Assembly: GCF_001939045.1 (NCBI RefSeq)
Contig: NZ_MKIM01000028.1
Coordinates: 124,001-188,000, forward strand
Direction: 5' to 3'
DNA from: Rhizobium oryziradicis
Lineage (GTDB): Bacteria; Pseudomonadota; Alphaproteobacteria; Rhizobiales; Rhizobiaceae
DNA: 64,000 nt
The notes under the pieces were generated by a model, which was not told where the DNA came from, ran no database searches, and saw only the letters and a program-made list of their open reading frames with translations. Position 1 is the first letter of the stretch. Every line of letters starts with the position of its first letter. Of this stretch, positions 38,564 to 47,824 are shown one piece after another. Both the position numbers and the translations under genes were made by a program.

Positions 38564-38713
38564 GATTTGGTTTACCCTGATACAAAGCCTGTGAATGGTA
38601 AGTCTCTGTTAAGCTTGCGTTTTAAATAGAATTTTATGGGTATTCGATATTGTCTGTCTCAAGGCGGGAGAAAACAAACATAACCGCCACCCAAAACAGT
38701 GAGGCAGATCAAA

Positions 38714-39226
38714 ATGACCAACACCAATATCAAACAGCAGGTTTCCGCCGTTGATCAGGAAGAGCAGGCTATCCGTTCTCTCTATCTCGACTCGTTGCAT
38801 TTGGTAGAGCGCCTGCACCGTCGCCTGCTTGATGTTATCAAGGACGAGTTCGACCGCCAGGGTCGCAATGACGTCAATGCTGTGCAGGCTTTGTTGCTTT
38901 TCAACATCGGTAACTCAGAATTGACAGCAGGTGAACTGCGCTCGCGCGGTTACTACCTCGGCTCCAACGTGTCCTATAACGTCAAGAAGCTGGTGGACCT
39001 TGGCTTCATCAATCATTCCCGTTCGCGGGTTGACCGTCGCTCGGTTCGGATCTCTCTGACGGAAGAAGGTCAGGACATCGCAGAAACCGTTGCAAAGCTT
39101 TATGAGCGTCACGTCGGTTCGATCCAGAAGGTTGGCGGCATTGGCACCAATGAATTCAACCAGATGAACACGCTGCTGCAGCGTCTTGATCGCTTCTGGA
39201 ATGATACGATCGCCTATCGCATGTAA
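38714..39226 (+). CDS. ldtR: LdtR: MarR-family transcriptional regulator
   Basis: A 170-residue winged-helix MarR-type regulator. The reading head is SELTAGELRSRGYYLGSNVSYNVKKLVDLGFI and the wing SRSRVDRRSVRISLTEEG. Its near-identical length and position directly before an L,D-transpeptidase fit LdtR of Liberibacter and Sinorhizobium, which activates ldtP and affects envelope and motility traits. GAGGC precedes ATG 38714 at about 9 nt. The ligand binding site lies between the dimer helices and cannot be read from sequence. Confidence 0.9.
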   Translation: MTNTNIKQQVSAVDQEEQAIRSLYLDSLHLVERLHRRLLDVIKDEFDRQGRNDVNAVQALLLFNIGNSELTAGELRSRGYYLGSNVSYNVKKLVDLGFINHSRSRVDRRSVRISLTEEGQDIAETVAKLYERHVGSIQKVGGIGTNEFNQMNTLLQRLDRFWNDTIAYRM

Positions 39227-39571
39227 AATAAGGTGTCTGCTCTTTTGAAACAGGCACTCCTGTCCTGTCGATGCGCGGCTTGCACCATGAGGCTGACGGG
39301 CGCATGATTTTTGCCCGACGGCCATGATGAGGGCGCGTTCGCTGCGACAATAAAAGCACACTCTAATGGTGAATGGCTGGATCAGCGCTTTTTGATCTGA
39401 CAAGCTTTAGCCATATTGATATGTCAGCCAGAAAGGCTAAGAAGCAGATGGAACAAAGGGGTTCCTTGCGCATTTCTCGGGTTGAGAAATTCGTTCTGCT
39501 TATGCTGCCAATATTTCGTTGGTGCAGGCTGGGTGTGTTATGATCGGCGGATCGTTAGGGAAATTGTGAAT
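39227..39571. other. Non-coding gap between ldtR and ldtP
   Basis: A 345-bp gap. It should contain the ldtP promoter and probably the LdtR operator. A short inverted repeat CGGGC/GCCCG (39297-39317) is visible; I do not see a clear LdtR box or an ORF with a ribosome site. Confidence 0.5.
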
Positions 39572-40900
39572 ATGGCAGACAAGACAAATGTGGTTGCGGT
39601 CTCGCGTCGTGGACTCCTTATGGGCGCAGCGCTCGTTGGGGCATCGGCAATCGCCGGTCAAGCTATGGCTCAGTCTGCCGTTGACGAAGTGATCAATGCG
39701 CGCAGCCGTGGCAATTGGGATGATCAGTTTGACGCCCAGACCTCGCGCGCAACGGCGATGGTGACCTCCAATACGCCTTTGCTCAGTGCAAGCAATCTGC
39801 CAATTTTGCAAAATGTTATTGCGCAGTATCAGCAAATCGTCGCGCAAGGCGGCTGGCCTCAGGTCAATCCAACGGTCAAGCTGAAGCTGGGCGTTATCGA
39901 TCCGAGCGTGCAGGTGTTGCGCCAGCGCTTGATGATCTCCGGTGACCTTGCCCGTGAAGCGGGCATGTCGGATTCCTTCGATACCTATGTGGACGGTGCC
40001 GTAAAGCGGTTTCAGGCCCGTCATGGTTTGCCAACAGATGGTGCGCTGGGCGAATACACATTGAAGGCCATGAACATTTCTGCGGATGTTCGCCTCAACC
40101 AGTTGAACACCAATCTTGTGCGCTTGCAGTCAATGTCTGGTGATCTTGGTCAGCGTTATGTGATGGTCAACATTCCCGCCATGAATATCGAGGCGGTTGA
40201 GGGTGACCGCGTGGCGCTGCACACCAATGCCATCGTTGGCCGTATCTCGCGCCCGACACATCCGATTAATTCCAAGATCTACGAAGTCATTCTCAATCCT
40301 TACTGGACCGCGCCGCGTTCGATTGTCGAAAAGGACATCGTGCCGCTGATGCGCAAGGATCCGACCTATCTGGCCCGTAACAATATCCGCCTGTTCGACA
40401 ACAAGGGACAGGAAGTTGCACCGGAAACCGTGGATTGGAACGCGCCCAAGGCACCGAACCTGATGTTCCGTCAGGACCCCGGCAAGATCAACGCCATGGC
40501 CTCGACCAAGATCAACTTCCACAATCCAAACAACGAATATCTGCATGATACGCCGCAGCAAGGCTTGTTTAACAAGCTGATGCGCTTTGAATCGTCCGGT
40601 TGCATGCGCGTTCAGAACGTTCGCGATCTGACCAGCTGGTTGCTGAAAGACACACCCGGCTGGCCGCGCCAGCAGATCGAGCGGGTGATTTCCACCCGTC
40701 AGAACACGGTGATCAAGCTGGCGCAGGAAGTTCCAGTCTACATCGTCTATATTACCGCATGGTCTGCCAAGGACAATGTTGTGCAGTTCCGCGACGACAT
40801 CTACCAGCGCGATGGTGATGCGCAGCTGGCGCTGCAAACCAACATTGGCGTGGAGCAAAATCCCGGCAATATCGAAGACGACAATTTGCCACGGCAATAA
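39572..40900 (+). CDS. ldtP: LdtP: L,D-transpeptidase (YkuD/YcbB type)
   Basis: A 442-residue exported peptidoglycan cross-linking enzyme. A Tat-type N-terminus (SRRGLLMGAALV, cleavage near AMAQS) leads to a peptidoglycan-binding-like helix region (about 165-195; GAVKRFQARHGL) and the YkuD catalytic domain with Cys344 in SSGCMRV. It belongs to the long YcbB-like class. ATG 39572 is used; GTG at 39566 is an alternative closer to AGGGAA. LdtR upstream is its known activator in relatives. Terminated by the hairpin at 40924. Confidence 0.92.
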   Translation: MADKTNVVAVSRRGLLMGAALVGASAIAGQAMAQSAVDEVINARSRGNWDDQFDAQTSRATAMVTSNTPLLSASNLPILQNVIAQYQQIVAQGGWPQVNPTVKLKLGVIDPSVQVLRQRLMISGDLAREAGMSDSFDTYVDGAVKRFQARHGLPTDGALGEYTLKAMNISADVRLNQLNTNLVRLQSMSGDLGQRYVMVNIPAMNIEAVEGDRVALHTNAIVGRISRPTHPINSKIYEVILNPYWTAPRSIVEKDIVPLMRKDPTYLARNNIRLFDNKGQEVAPETVDWNAPKAPNLMFRQDPGKINAMASTKINFHNPNNEYLHDTPQQGLFNKLMRFESSGCMRVQNVRDLTSWLLKDTPGWPRQQIERVISTRQNTVIKLAQEVPVYIVYITAWSAKDNVVQFRDDIYQRDGDAQLALQTNIGVEQNPGNIEDDNLPRQ

Positions 40901-40923
40901 GTCCTTAGCTTGTCAGATTTTCC

Positions 40924-40960
40924 AAAAAGGGCCGCGTAACTTTTGCGCGGTCCTTTTTTT
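40924..40960 (+). terminator. Rho-independent terminator of ldtP
   Basis: AAAAAGGGCCGCG, nine-base loop, CGCGGTCC then seven Ts. The stem has a G-T pair and sits 24 bp past the stop. Confidence 0.88.
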
Positions 40961-41051
40961 GTTTTGTGCGGGCGGCGACGTTGCAATTCAGGATCAAGCG
41001 CGATCTCTCGCTCTTTGGCCTGCAAATGTCGTTCTGTTGTCTTGCTCTTAG

Positions 41052-41078
41052 GCCCCGAGGGCGTTAATACGCCGGGGC
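41052..41078 (+). promoter_or_regulatory. Leader hairpin before glyA
   Basis: GCCCC and GGGGC pair around an inner GGCGT/ACGCC stem (one side carries a three-base bulge), 26 bp before the glyA start codon. It may be part of the 5' leader; there is no evidence for a riboswitch or attenuator. Confidence 0.4.
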
Positions 41079-41104
41079 ATCCACGCTTTCAGGAGACTGC
41101 GATC

Positions 41105-42394
<1,290 letters not shown>

Positions 42395-42406
42395 GGGAAA
42401 AGCCCG

Positions 42407-42883
42407 ATGCGGTGCCCGTTTTGCGGATCAGATGACACCCAGGTGAAGGATTCCCGTCCGGCGGAGGACAATACTGCCATCCGTCGGCGGCGTATCTGCC
42501 CGGATTGCGGTGGCCGCTTCACCACCTTTGAGCGCGTACAATTGCGCGAGCTGACCGTGTTGAAAAAAACGGGCCGCAAGGCTCCCTTCGATCGTGAAAA
42601 GCTGGTGCGGTCTTTCGAGATCGCACTGCGCAAACGCCCGGTTGAGCGGGATCGCATCGAGCGCGCCGTGTCTGGCATCGTGCGACGGCTGGAAAGTTCG
42701 GGCGAGGTTGAAATCTCGTCGGAACGCATTGGTTTGCAGGTGCTTGAGGCGCTGAAAAGCCTCGATGATGTTGCTTTTGTGCGCTATGCCTCGGTCTATC
42801 GCGATTTCTCTCACGCCGAGGATTTTGAGCAGGTGATCTCGGAGATTACGGCGAAAATTTCCCGGGATAGCGAGCCGGAATAA
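42407..42883 (+). CDS. nrdR: NrdR transcriptional repressor of ribonucleotide reductase genes
   Basis: A 158-residue NrdR. N-terminal zinc ribbon has [11 protein letters not shown] and [15 protein letters not shown] (four Cys); an ATP-cone follows (about 46-136). It senses ATP/dATP and represses ribonucleotide reductase operons. Position between glyA and ribD is typical; ribD starts 4 bp after its stop. Confidence 0.96.
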   Translation: MRCPFCGSDDTQVKDSRPAEDNTAIRRRRICPDCGGRFTTFERVQLRELTVLKKTGRKAPFDREKLVRSFEIALRKRPVERDRIERAVSGIVRRLESSGEVEISSERIGLQVLEALKSLDDVAFVRYASVYRDFSHAEDFEQVISEITAKISRDSEPE

Positions 42884-42887
42884 CACG

Positions 42888-43985
42888 ATGAGCGTTGAGG
42901 CTGATGATCGCCGGTTTATGGCTGCGGCCATTCGGTTGGGTCGTTCTCATCTTGGTCAAACCGCGACAAACCCTTCCGTTGGCTGTGTCGTTGTCAAAGA
43001 CGGCAAAATTATTGGTGAGGGCGTTACCGCTGTTGGTGGCCGGCCCCATGCCGAACCCCAGGCGCTGGCCATGGCCGGTGAGCGGGCCAAAGGTGCCACT
43101 GTTTACGTCACACTGGAGCCATGCTCGCATTATGGCAAAACGCCGCCCTGCGCCAATGCACTGGTGGCGGCGGGCGTCGCGCGCGTTGTTGTGGCGGTGA
43201 CAGACCCCGACCCACGCGTTTCCGGTCGCGGTCTGGCCATTTTGGCAGACGCTGGCATCGAGGTGGTGACGGGCGTTTTGCACACCGATGCAGCGAGGGG
43301 CCTTTCAGCCTATCTCACCCGGCACATCTGCAAACGCGCGCAAGTGATTCTGAAACTTGCGATTTCTGCGGATAACATGATTGGCAAAAAAGGCGAGGGG
43401 CAGGTCTCCATCACCGGACCAATCGCACGCGCACAGGTGCAGTTGCTGCGTGCTGAAACTGATGCCATTTTGGTGGGCATTGGCACGGCTAAGGCGGATA
43501 ATCCCCAATTGACCGTGCGGCTGAAAGGCATGGAGCACCGCTCTCCCTTGCGCATTGTGCTGGATAGACGCTTGGAATTGCCGCTCTCAACCACGCTTGC
43601 TTCTACTGCGCGCCAAGTGCAAACCGCATGCGCCTGTTGCAATCCATCCGATTTTCGCTGTGATGAGGCATTTTCTGCGCGGGAAACCGAGTTGAAGGAG
43701 CAAGGTGTTGAGGTGATGAAGGTTGCTGATCTCGGCGATCTTCTGAGCCATCTTGCAACACTTGGGGTATCGTCCGTGCTGGTTGAAGGCGGCGCATCTG
43801 TTGCCAAGGCATTTCTGGATGCGGATCTGGTGGATCGGATCCATCTCTATCAAGGTGCCGTTGAAATTGGCAGCAATGGTCTTGCATCACCGCTTGGTCG
43901 CGCCAATATACCGTCCACATTCCGGCATGTGCGCCACGCGCGGTTCGGGTTTGACCAGTTTGATGAATTTGAGAGAGATCGTTGA
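42888..43985 (+). CDS. ribD: Bifunctional riboflavin deaminase-reductase RibD
   Basis: A 365-residue fusion. The deaminase domain (about 1-145) has the zinc motif HAEPQAL and EPCSHYGKTPPC; the reductase domain (about 150-365) includes KLAISADNMIGKK and DAILVGIGTAKADNP. It performs two consecutive steps of riboflavin biosynthesis. The stop overlaps the ribE start. Confidence 0.96.
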   Translation: MSVEADDRRFMAAAIRLGRSHLGQTATNPSVGCVVVKDGKIIGEGVTAVGGRPHAEPQALAMAGERAKGATVYVTLEPCSHYGKTPPCANALVAAGVARVVVAVTDPDPRVSGRGLAILADAGIEVVTGVLHTDAARGLSAYLTRHICKRAQVILKLAISADNMIGKKGEGQVSITGPIARAQVQLLRAETDAILVGIGTAKADNPQLTVRLKGMEHRSPLRIVLDRRLELPLSTTLASTARQVQTACACCNPSDFRCDEAFSARETELKEQGVEVMKVADLGDLLSHLATLGVSSVLVEGGASVAKAFLDADLVDRIHLYQGAVEIGSNGLASPLGRANIPSTFRHVRHARFGFDQFDEFERDR

Positions 43986-44605
43986 TGTTTACAGGCATTG
44001 TGACAGACGTTGGCACGGTTGAAGATATCACACCTCTGAAGGAAGGCATCAGGCTGCGCATTGCCACCAGCTATGATCCGGCCACCATTGATATGGGGGC
44101 ATCGATTGCCCATTCCGGCACCTGCCTCACGGTCACGGGCCTGCCCCGTGAGGGCAGCAATGGACGCTGGTTTGAAGTGGAAGCCTGGGAAGAAGCGCTG
44201 CGGTTGACCACCATTGGCGCGTGGCAAAAAGGCACGCGCATTAATCTGGAGCGCTCGCTCAAAATCGGTGACGAACTGGGTGGCCATATTGTGTCTGGCC
44301 ATGTGGATGGCAAGGCCGAAATTATCGCAGTGAAAAGCGAAGGTGATGCCACACGCTACACTCTGCGGGTGCCGGAACATCTGGCGCGCTTTGTCGCCCC
44401 CAAGGGCTCGGTTGCGCTGGATGGCACATCCCTCACGGTCAATGCCGTCAATTACTGCGATTTCGATATTTTGCTGATCCGCCACACGCTGGATGTCACC
44501 ACATGGGGCGAGCGTCAGGTGGGCGATTTTGTGAATTTCGAGGTCGATACCATGGCTCGTTATGCGGCGCGATTGGCTGAGTTTCCTGCCCCCAAAGGCG
44601 AGTAA
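43985..44605 (+). CDS. ribE: Riboflavin synthase, alpha chain
   Basis: A 206-residue riboflavin synthase with two tandem lumazine-binding domains; each contains a GxHxVxG-like segment (HSGTCLTV near 38; LGGHIVSGHVDG near 98). N-terminal MFTGIVTDVGTV is diagnostic. It dismutates two lumazines into riboflavin. ATG at 43985 overlaps the ribD stop by one base. Confidence 0.96.
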   Translation: MFTGIVTDVGTVEDITPLKEGIRLRIATSYDPATIDMGASIAHSGTCLTVTGLPREGSNGRWFEVEAWEEALRLTTIGAWQKGTRINLERSLKIGDELGGHIVSGHVDGKAEIIAVKSEGDATRYTLRVPEHLARFVAPKGSVALDGTSLTVNAVNYCDFDILLIRHTLDVTTWGERQVGDFVNFEVDTMARYAARLAEFPAPKGE

Positions 44606-44615
44606 TATAAGCGAC

Positions 44616-44640
44616 GCTTGCGTCACGCATTGACGCAAGC
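44616..44640. terminator. Hairpin between ribE and the 114-residue protein gene
   Basis: GCTTGCGTCA, CGCAT loop, TGACGCAAGC: a 10-bp perfect stem between two converging genes, without a T tract on either side. Possibly a weak terminator. Confidence 0.5.
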
Positions 44641-44658
44641 TCACCTTTGCGAGTTCTC

Positions 44659-45003
44659 TTAATCAGCAACATAGAGCGTCGTTGTGCCATCCGTTGTTTG
44701 CATCAGGCCAACAACGGATGTGACCTCCACGTGCCGGGCAATGAGCTGTTTCATGGCTCTGGGGGTTGCGAAAATGGCCGCTTGCAGCTTTCTGGCCTGC
44801 AAAGCGTGCGGGCTTTGTGTGGCAAAGGCAAGATAGGCCGGATCGCCTGGGTTCAGCGCGCTGATGGCAACAATGTTGAACTGGCTATTGATGAAAGGTT
44901 GTACGCTGTCTTCCGGGCTGTTTGCGAATTCCGCGCCCTGCGCGCCGCCAAACACAACAGCGCCAATGGTGGATGCACTAAATACATGTCCGATATTGCT
45001 CAT
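44659..45003 (-). CDS. Conserved-looking small protein of unknown function
   Basis: A 114-residue protein I do not recognise. It begins MSNIGHVFSASTIGAVVFGGAQGAEF and is evenly hydrophobic without a signal peptide. It is supported by a strong ribosome site (AGGAG at 7 nt before ATG 45003) and by its compact fit between ribE and ribH, but it is on the opposite strand and so not part of the rib operon. Could be a rhizobial-specific small protein. Confidence 0.65.
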   Translation of the reverse strand: MSNIGHVFSASTIGAVVFGGAQGAEFANSPEDSVQPFINSQFNIVAISALNPGDPAYLAFATQSPHALQARKLQAAIFATPRAMKQLIARHVEVTSVVGLMQTTDGTTTLYVAD

Positions 45004-45483
45004 CGGTCGTCTCCTGCTTCACAACAACGATCAAGCCCGCTCACGGGCCGATATTGATAGATGTGCGCTTACCCTTTGACATTTTCCAGCCCTCAAGTGC
45101 TTGAAAGCAATTACAAATATTTCATCTCGCCGTTCATCAAAAAGCCCATTTTGGGGTGACAACGCAATGCTCTTGCATCCAGCCTTGAAGCGCTTGCAAA
45201 ATTGATGATTGCTAACAATGAATTAGGTGCTGAAATGACGATGTCGTTTTGCTAAAGCTTGTGTGGTTGTTTTCGCGTCGCACCACTGCGTGACGCCTGA
45301 TCATCCCGGAAATGACGATCATAACGCACCATCACAAAAATGTGCGGATCGGCTTGCTGCCCAGGCAATATGACGCATTTATGCCGAATGGCGCGAAAAA
45401 CACTTGCCATTGCGGTTCGAGCGTGGTTTGACCGCGCATCCAATCATTGACATTTAATCCGCCCGTTCCCGGAGTGACCGCTC
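45004..45483. other. 480-bp non-coding gap before ribH
   Basis: A long gap that holds the promoters of ribH (plus) and of the small minus-strand gene. No FMN-riboswitch core sequence or strong palindrome is seen, and the only short ORF (45252-45443, minus) lacks a ribosome site. I cannot assign a role to the rest. Confidence 0.55.
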
Positions 45484-45942
45484 ATGTCTGATCTTTCTTC
45501 TGCTCCGCACCTGCTTATTGTAGAGGCGCGTTTTTACGACGACATGGCCGATGCGCTGCTGGATGGTGCGAAGACTGCGCTGGATGAAGCCTGTGCAAGC
45601 TATGACATCGTCACCGTCATGGGTGCGCTGGAAATCCCAGCGGCCATCTCCATGGCGCTGGATGGTGCCGATAATGGCGGCGTGTTCTATGATGGGTATG
45701 TGGCGCTCGGCATGGTTATTCGGGGTGAGACCTATCATTTTGATATTGTCGCCAATGAATCCTCGCGCGCATTGATGGATTTGTCCGTGTCAGAATCGCT
45801 TGCCATTGGCAATGGCATTCTGACCGTTGAAAATGATGAACAGGCTTGGGCACGGGTGAAGCGGTCTGATAAAGACAAGGGCGGCTTCGCTGCCCGCGCC
45901 GCTTTGACGATGATTGCCTTGAAGCAGAGATTTGGTGGCTGA
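45484..45942 (+). CDS. ribH: 6,7-dimethyl-8-ribityllumazine synthase
   Basis: A 152-residue lumazine synthase, the penultimate step of riboflavin biosynthesis. The ribityl/phosphate-binding segments are GALEIPAAI and [20 protein letters not shown]. Rhizobiales often carry two ribH copies; this one is the chromosomal copy upstream of nusB. GGAG precedes the ATG. NusB follows with a 4-bp gap. Confidence 0.94.
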   Translation: MSDLSSAPHLLIVEARFYDDMADALLDGAKTALDEACASYDIVTVMGALEIPAAISMALDGADNGGVFYDGYVALGMVIRGETYHFDIVANESSRALMDLSVSESLAIGNGILTVENDEQAWARVKRSDKDKGGFAARAALTMIALKQRFGG

Positions 45943-45946
45943 AAGC

Positions 45947-46429
45947 ATGACGAGTGAACACACAACACCGCCGGTAAAAACCGCCAACCAGCGTGGGGCA
46001 GCTCGCCTTGCGGCTGTTCAGGCGCTTTATCAGATGGATATGGCCGGAAGCGGCGTTCTGGAAGTGGTTGCTGAATATGAGACCCATCGTCTCGGCCAGG
46101 AACTGGATGGCGATACCTATCTCAAGGCCGATGCATCGTGGTTTCGCTCGCTGGTCGCAGGCGTTGTGCGCGATCAGACCAAGATCGATCCGTTGATCCG
46201 CCAGGCCTTGCAGGATGATTGGTCGCTGTCGCGGGTTGATAGCACCGTGCGGGCCATTTTGCGCGCCGGCGCATTTGAGTTGCTGGAGCGCAAGGATGTG
46301 CCCGTTGCTGTGATTGTGACGGAATATGTCGAGATTGCGCACGCATTCTTTCAGGATGACGAGCCAAAGCTGGTCAATGCCGTGCTGGATCGCATTGCCA
46401 AGCAAGTGCGCACAACGGTTGCAAAGTGA
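45947..46429 (+). CDS. nusB: Transcription antitermination protein NusB
   Basis: A 160-residue all-helical NusB, which with NusE binds boxA RNA during rRNA transcription. The N-terminal arginine-rich region [16 protein letters not shown] and the C-terminal [26 protein letters not shown] are typical. The start codon ATG 45947 is 4 bp after the ribH stop, an operon seen across proteobacteria. Confidence 0.95.
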   Translation: MTSEHTTPPVKTANQRGAARLAAVQALYQMDMAGSGVLEVVAEYETHRLGQELDGDTYLKADASWFRSLVAGVVRDQTKIDPLIRQALQDDWSLSRVDSTVRAILRAGAFELLERKDVPVAVIVTEYVEIAHAFFQDDEPKLVNAVLDRIAKQVRTTVAK

Positions 46430-46478
46430 GGCTCGGCTGCTAATCATGCCCTGCCAATAGAAGAGGGTGGGGCATGAC

Positions 46479-47705
46479 ATGGTTGCTGGCGTAAATATGG
46501 AAAGCCAATTGCGCGCGGCCAAGCGCAATGTTGGTATTTTGACCGCTGCGCAGGCCGTTCTTGGCGCGGCAGCCTCTCTGTCCATTTCTCTCGGCGGCTT
46601 GGCTGGCTATCAGCTTTTGGGCGCGGATAAATCCATAGCAACCTTGCCGGTTACCGGCTTTAATCTGGGCGTGGCCGCAGGTGCTGTGATCGTGGCTATG
46701 GTTGCGCGGTTTCTGGGTAAAAAACACAGTTTCATGGTTGGCGCAGGTTTTGCGCTGGCGGGTGGCCTGGTGGCAACTCTTGCACTGTTCAAGATGAATT
46801 TCTGGCTCTTTGCCTTTGGCATGGTGCTGATTGGCCTATCCGGCGGCTTTACCCAGAAAATCCGCTTTGCCGCGGCCGATGTTTCGCCCAGTTTTTTCAA
46901 GGCAGAAGCCATTTCGTGGATTTTGGCAGGCGGCATTGTCTCGGCCATCATTGGCCCGCAAGTTGCCATCTGGATGAAAGACCTGCTTGAGCCTGTGCCC
47001 TTTGCCGGGGCATTTGTGATGCTGGTGCCATTGATGCTGCTGGCAATGGTTATCCTGTCTTTCGTGCATATTCCAAAAGGAACAGGCAGCGCCGCCATAG
47101 ATGGCGTTGAGGCGCGCCCGCTTCGTGAGATCATCACCACCTCACGCTTTGCCACGGGCATGTTCTGCGGTATTTGCACCTATGCGTTGATGACATTCGT
47201 GATGACAGGCGCGCCGCTGGCCATGGTGATTGGCTGTGGCTTTACCACGGGTCAGGCAACGCTTGGCATCCAATGGCATGTGATTGCCATGTTCGGCCCC
47301 AGCTTCTTAACCGGCAAGCTTATTCGTCGCTTTGGTGCCGAGCGGGTTGTGGGGGCAGGGCTGTTGGTGCTGATGGCCTGCTCGCTGGTGGCCCATGCCG
47401 GTCTTGAGCTTTGGAATTTTTGGGCAGCCCTCGTGCTGTTGGGCATTGGCTGGAATTTCGGCTTTATCGGCGCAACCGCCATTGTCGCTTCCAGCTATCG
47501 TCCGCAAGAGGCTGATAAGGTGCAGGGATTTCACGATATCGTCCTGTTCAGCACCGTTGCTCTTTCATCCTTTTCCTCCGGCAAGGTTTTCACGGCCTAT
47601 GGCTGGTCGGTGATGAATCTGGTGATCTGGCCGGTAACCCTCCTTTGTCTTGCGCTGATTGTGCTGGAAATCATCCGGGCTAAGGCCACTCTCTCCGCCA
47701 ATTGA
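46479..47705 (+). CDS. MFS transporter
   Basis: A 408-residue major facilitator with 12 helices. MVARFLGKKHSFMVGAG near residue 75 is the conserved loop 2-3 region. It resembles MFS proteins that lie after nusB in rhizobia; the substrate is unknown. Start at ATG 46479 is the likely choice (GAGGG 11 nt before), with GTG at 46467 or ATG at 46497 also possible. Confidence 0.82.
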   Translation: MVAGVNMESQLRAAKRNVGILTAAQAVLGAAASLSISLGGLAGYQLLGADKSIATLPVTGFNLGVAAGAVIVAMVARFLGKKHSFMVGAGFALAGGLVATLALFKMNFWLFAFGMVLIGLSGGFTQKIRFAAADVSPSFFKAEAISWILAGGIVSAIIGPQVAIWMKDLLEPVPFAGAFVMLVPLMLLAMVILSFVHIPKGTGSAAIDGVEARPLREIITTSRFATGMFCGICTYALMTFVMTGAPLAMVIGCGFTTGQATLGIQWHVIAMFGPSFLTGKLIRRFGAERVVGAGLLVLMACSLVAHAGLELWNFWAALVLLGIGWNFGFIGATAIVASSYRPQEADKVQGFHDIVLFSTVALSSFSSGKVFTAYGWSVMNLVIWPVTLLCLALIVLEIIRAKATLSAN

Positions 47706-47824
47706 TATCTGCCATCTCATTGCAATTGCCACTCTTGACGGCTGCCGTTTGGAAAGCGCACTCTCCTTATCTGGAACCCGAGCGTTGTTTCTAAGAATGG
47801 CGCTCCAAAGAGGGAGGCTTTGGA

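Noticed and set aside
38596..38638. CtrA box before ldtR
   Set aside because: TTAA is followed by nine and not seven bases before the next TTAA, so the spacing is wrong.
45252..45443. 63-codon minus-strand ORF
   Set aside because: No ribosome site and arginine-rich low-complexity product.
45004..45483. FMN riboswitch before ribH
   Set aside because: The conserved FMN aptamer core sequences are not seen in this gap or upstream of ribD.
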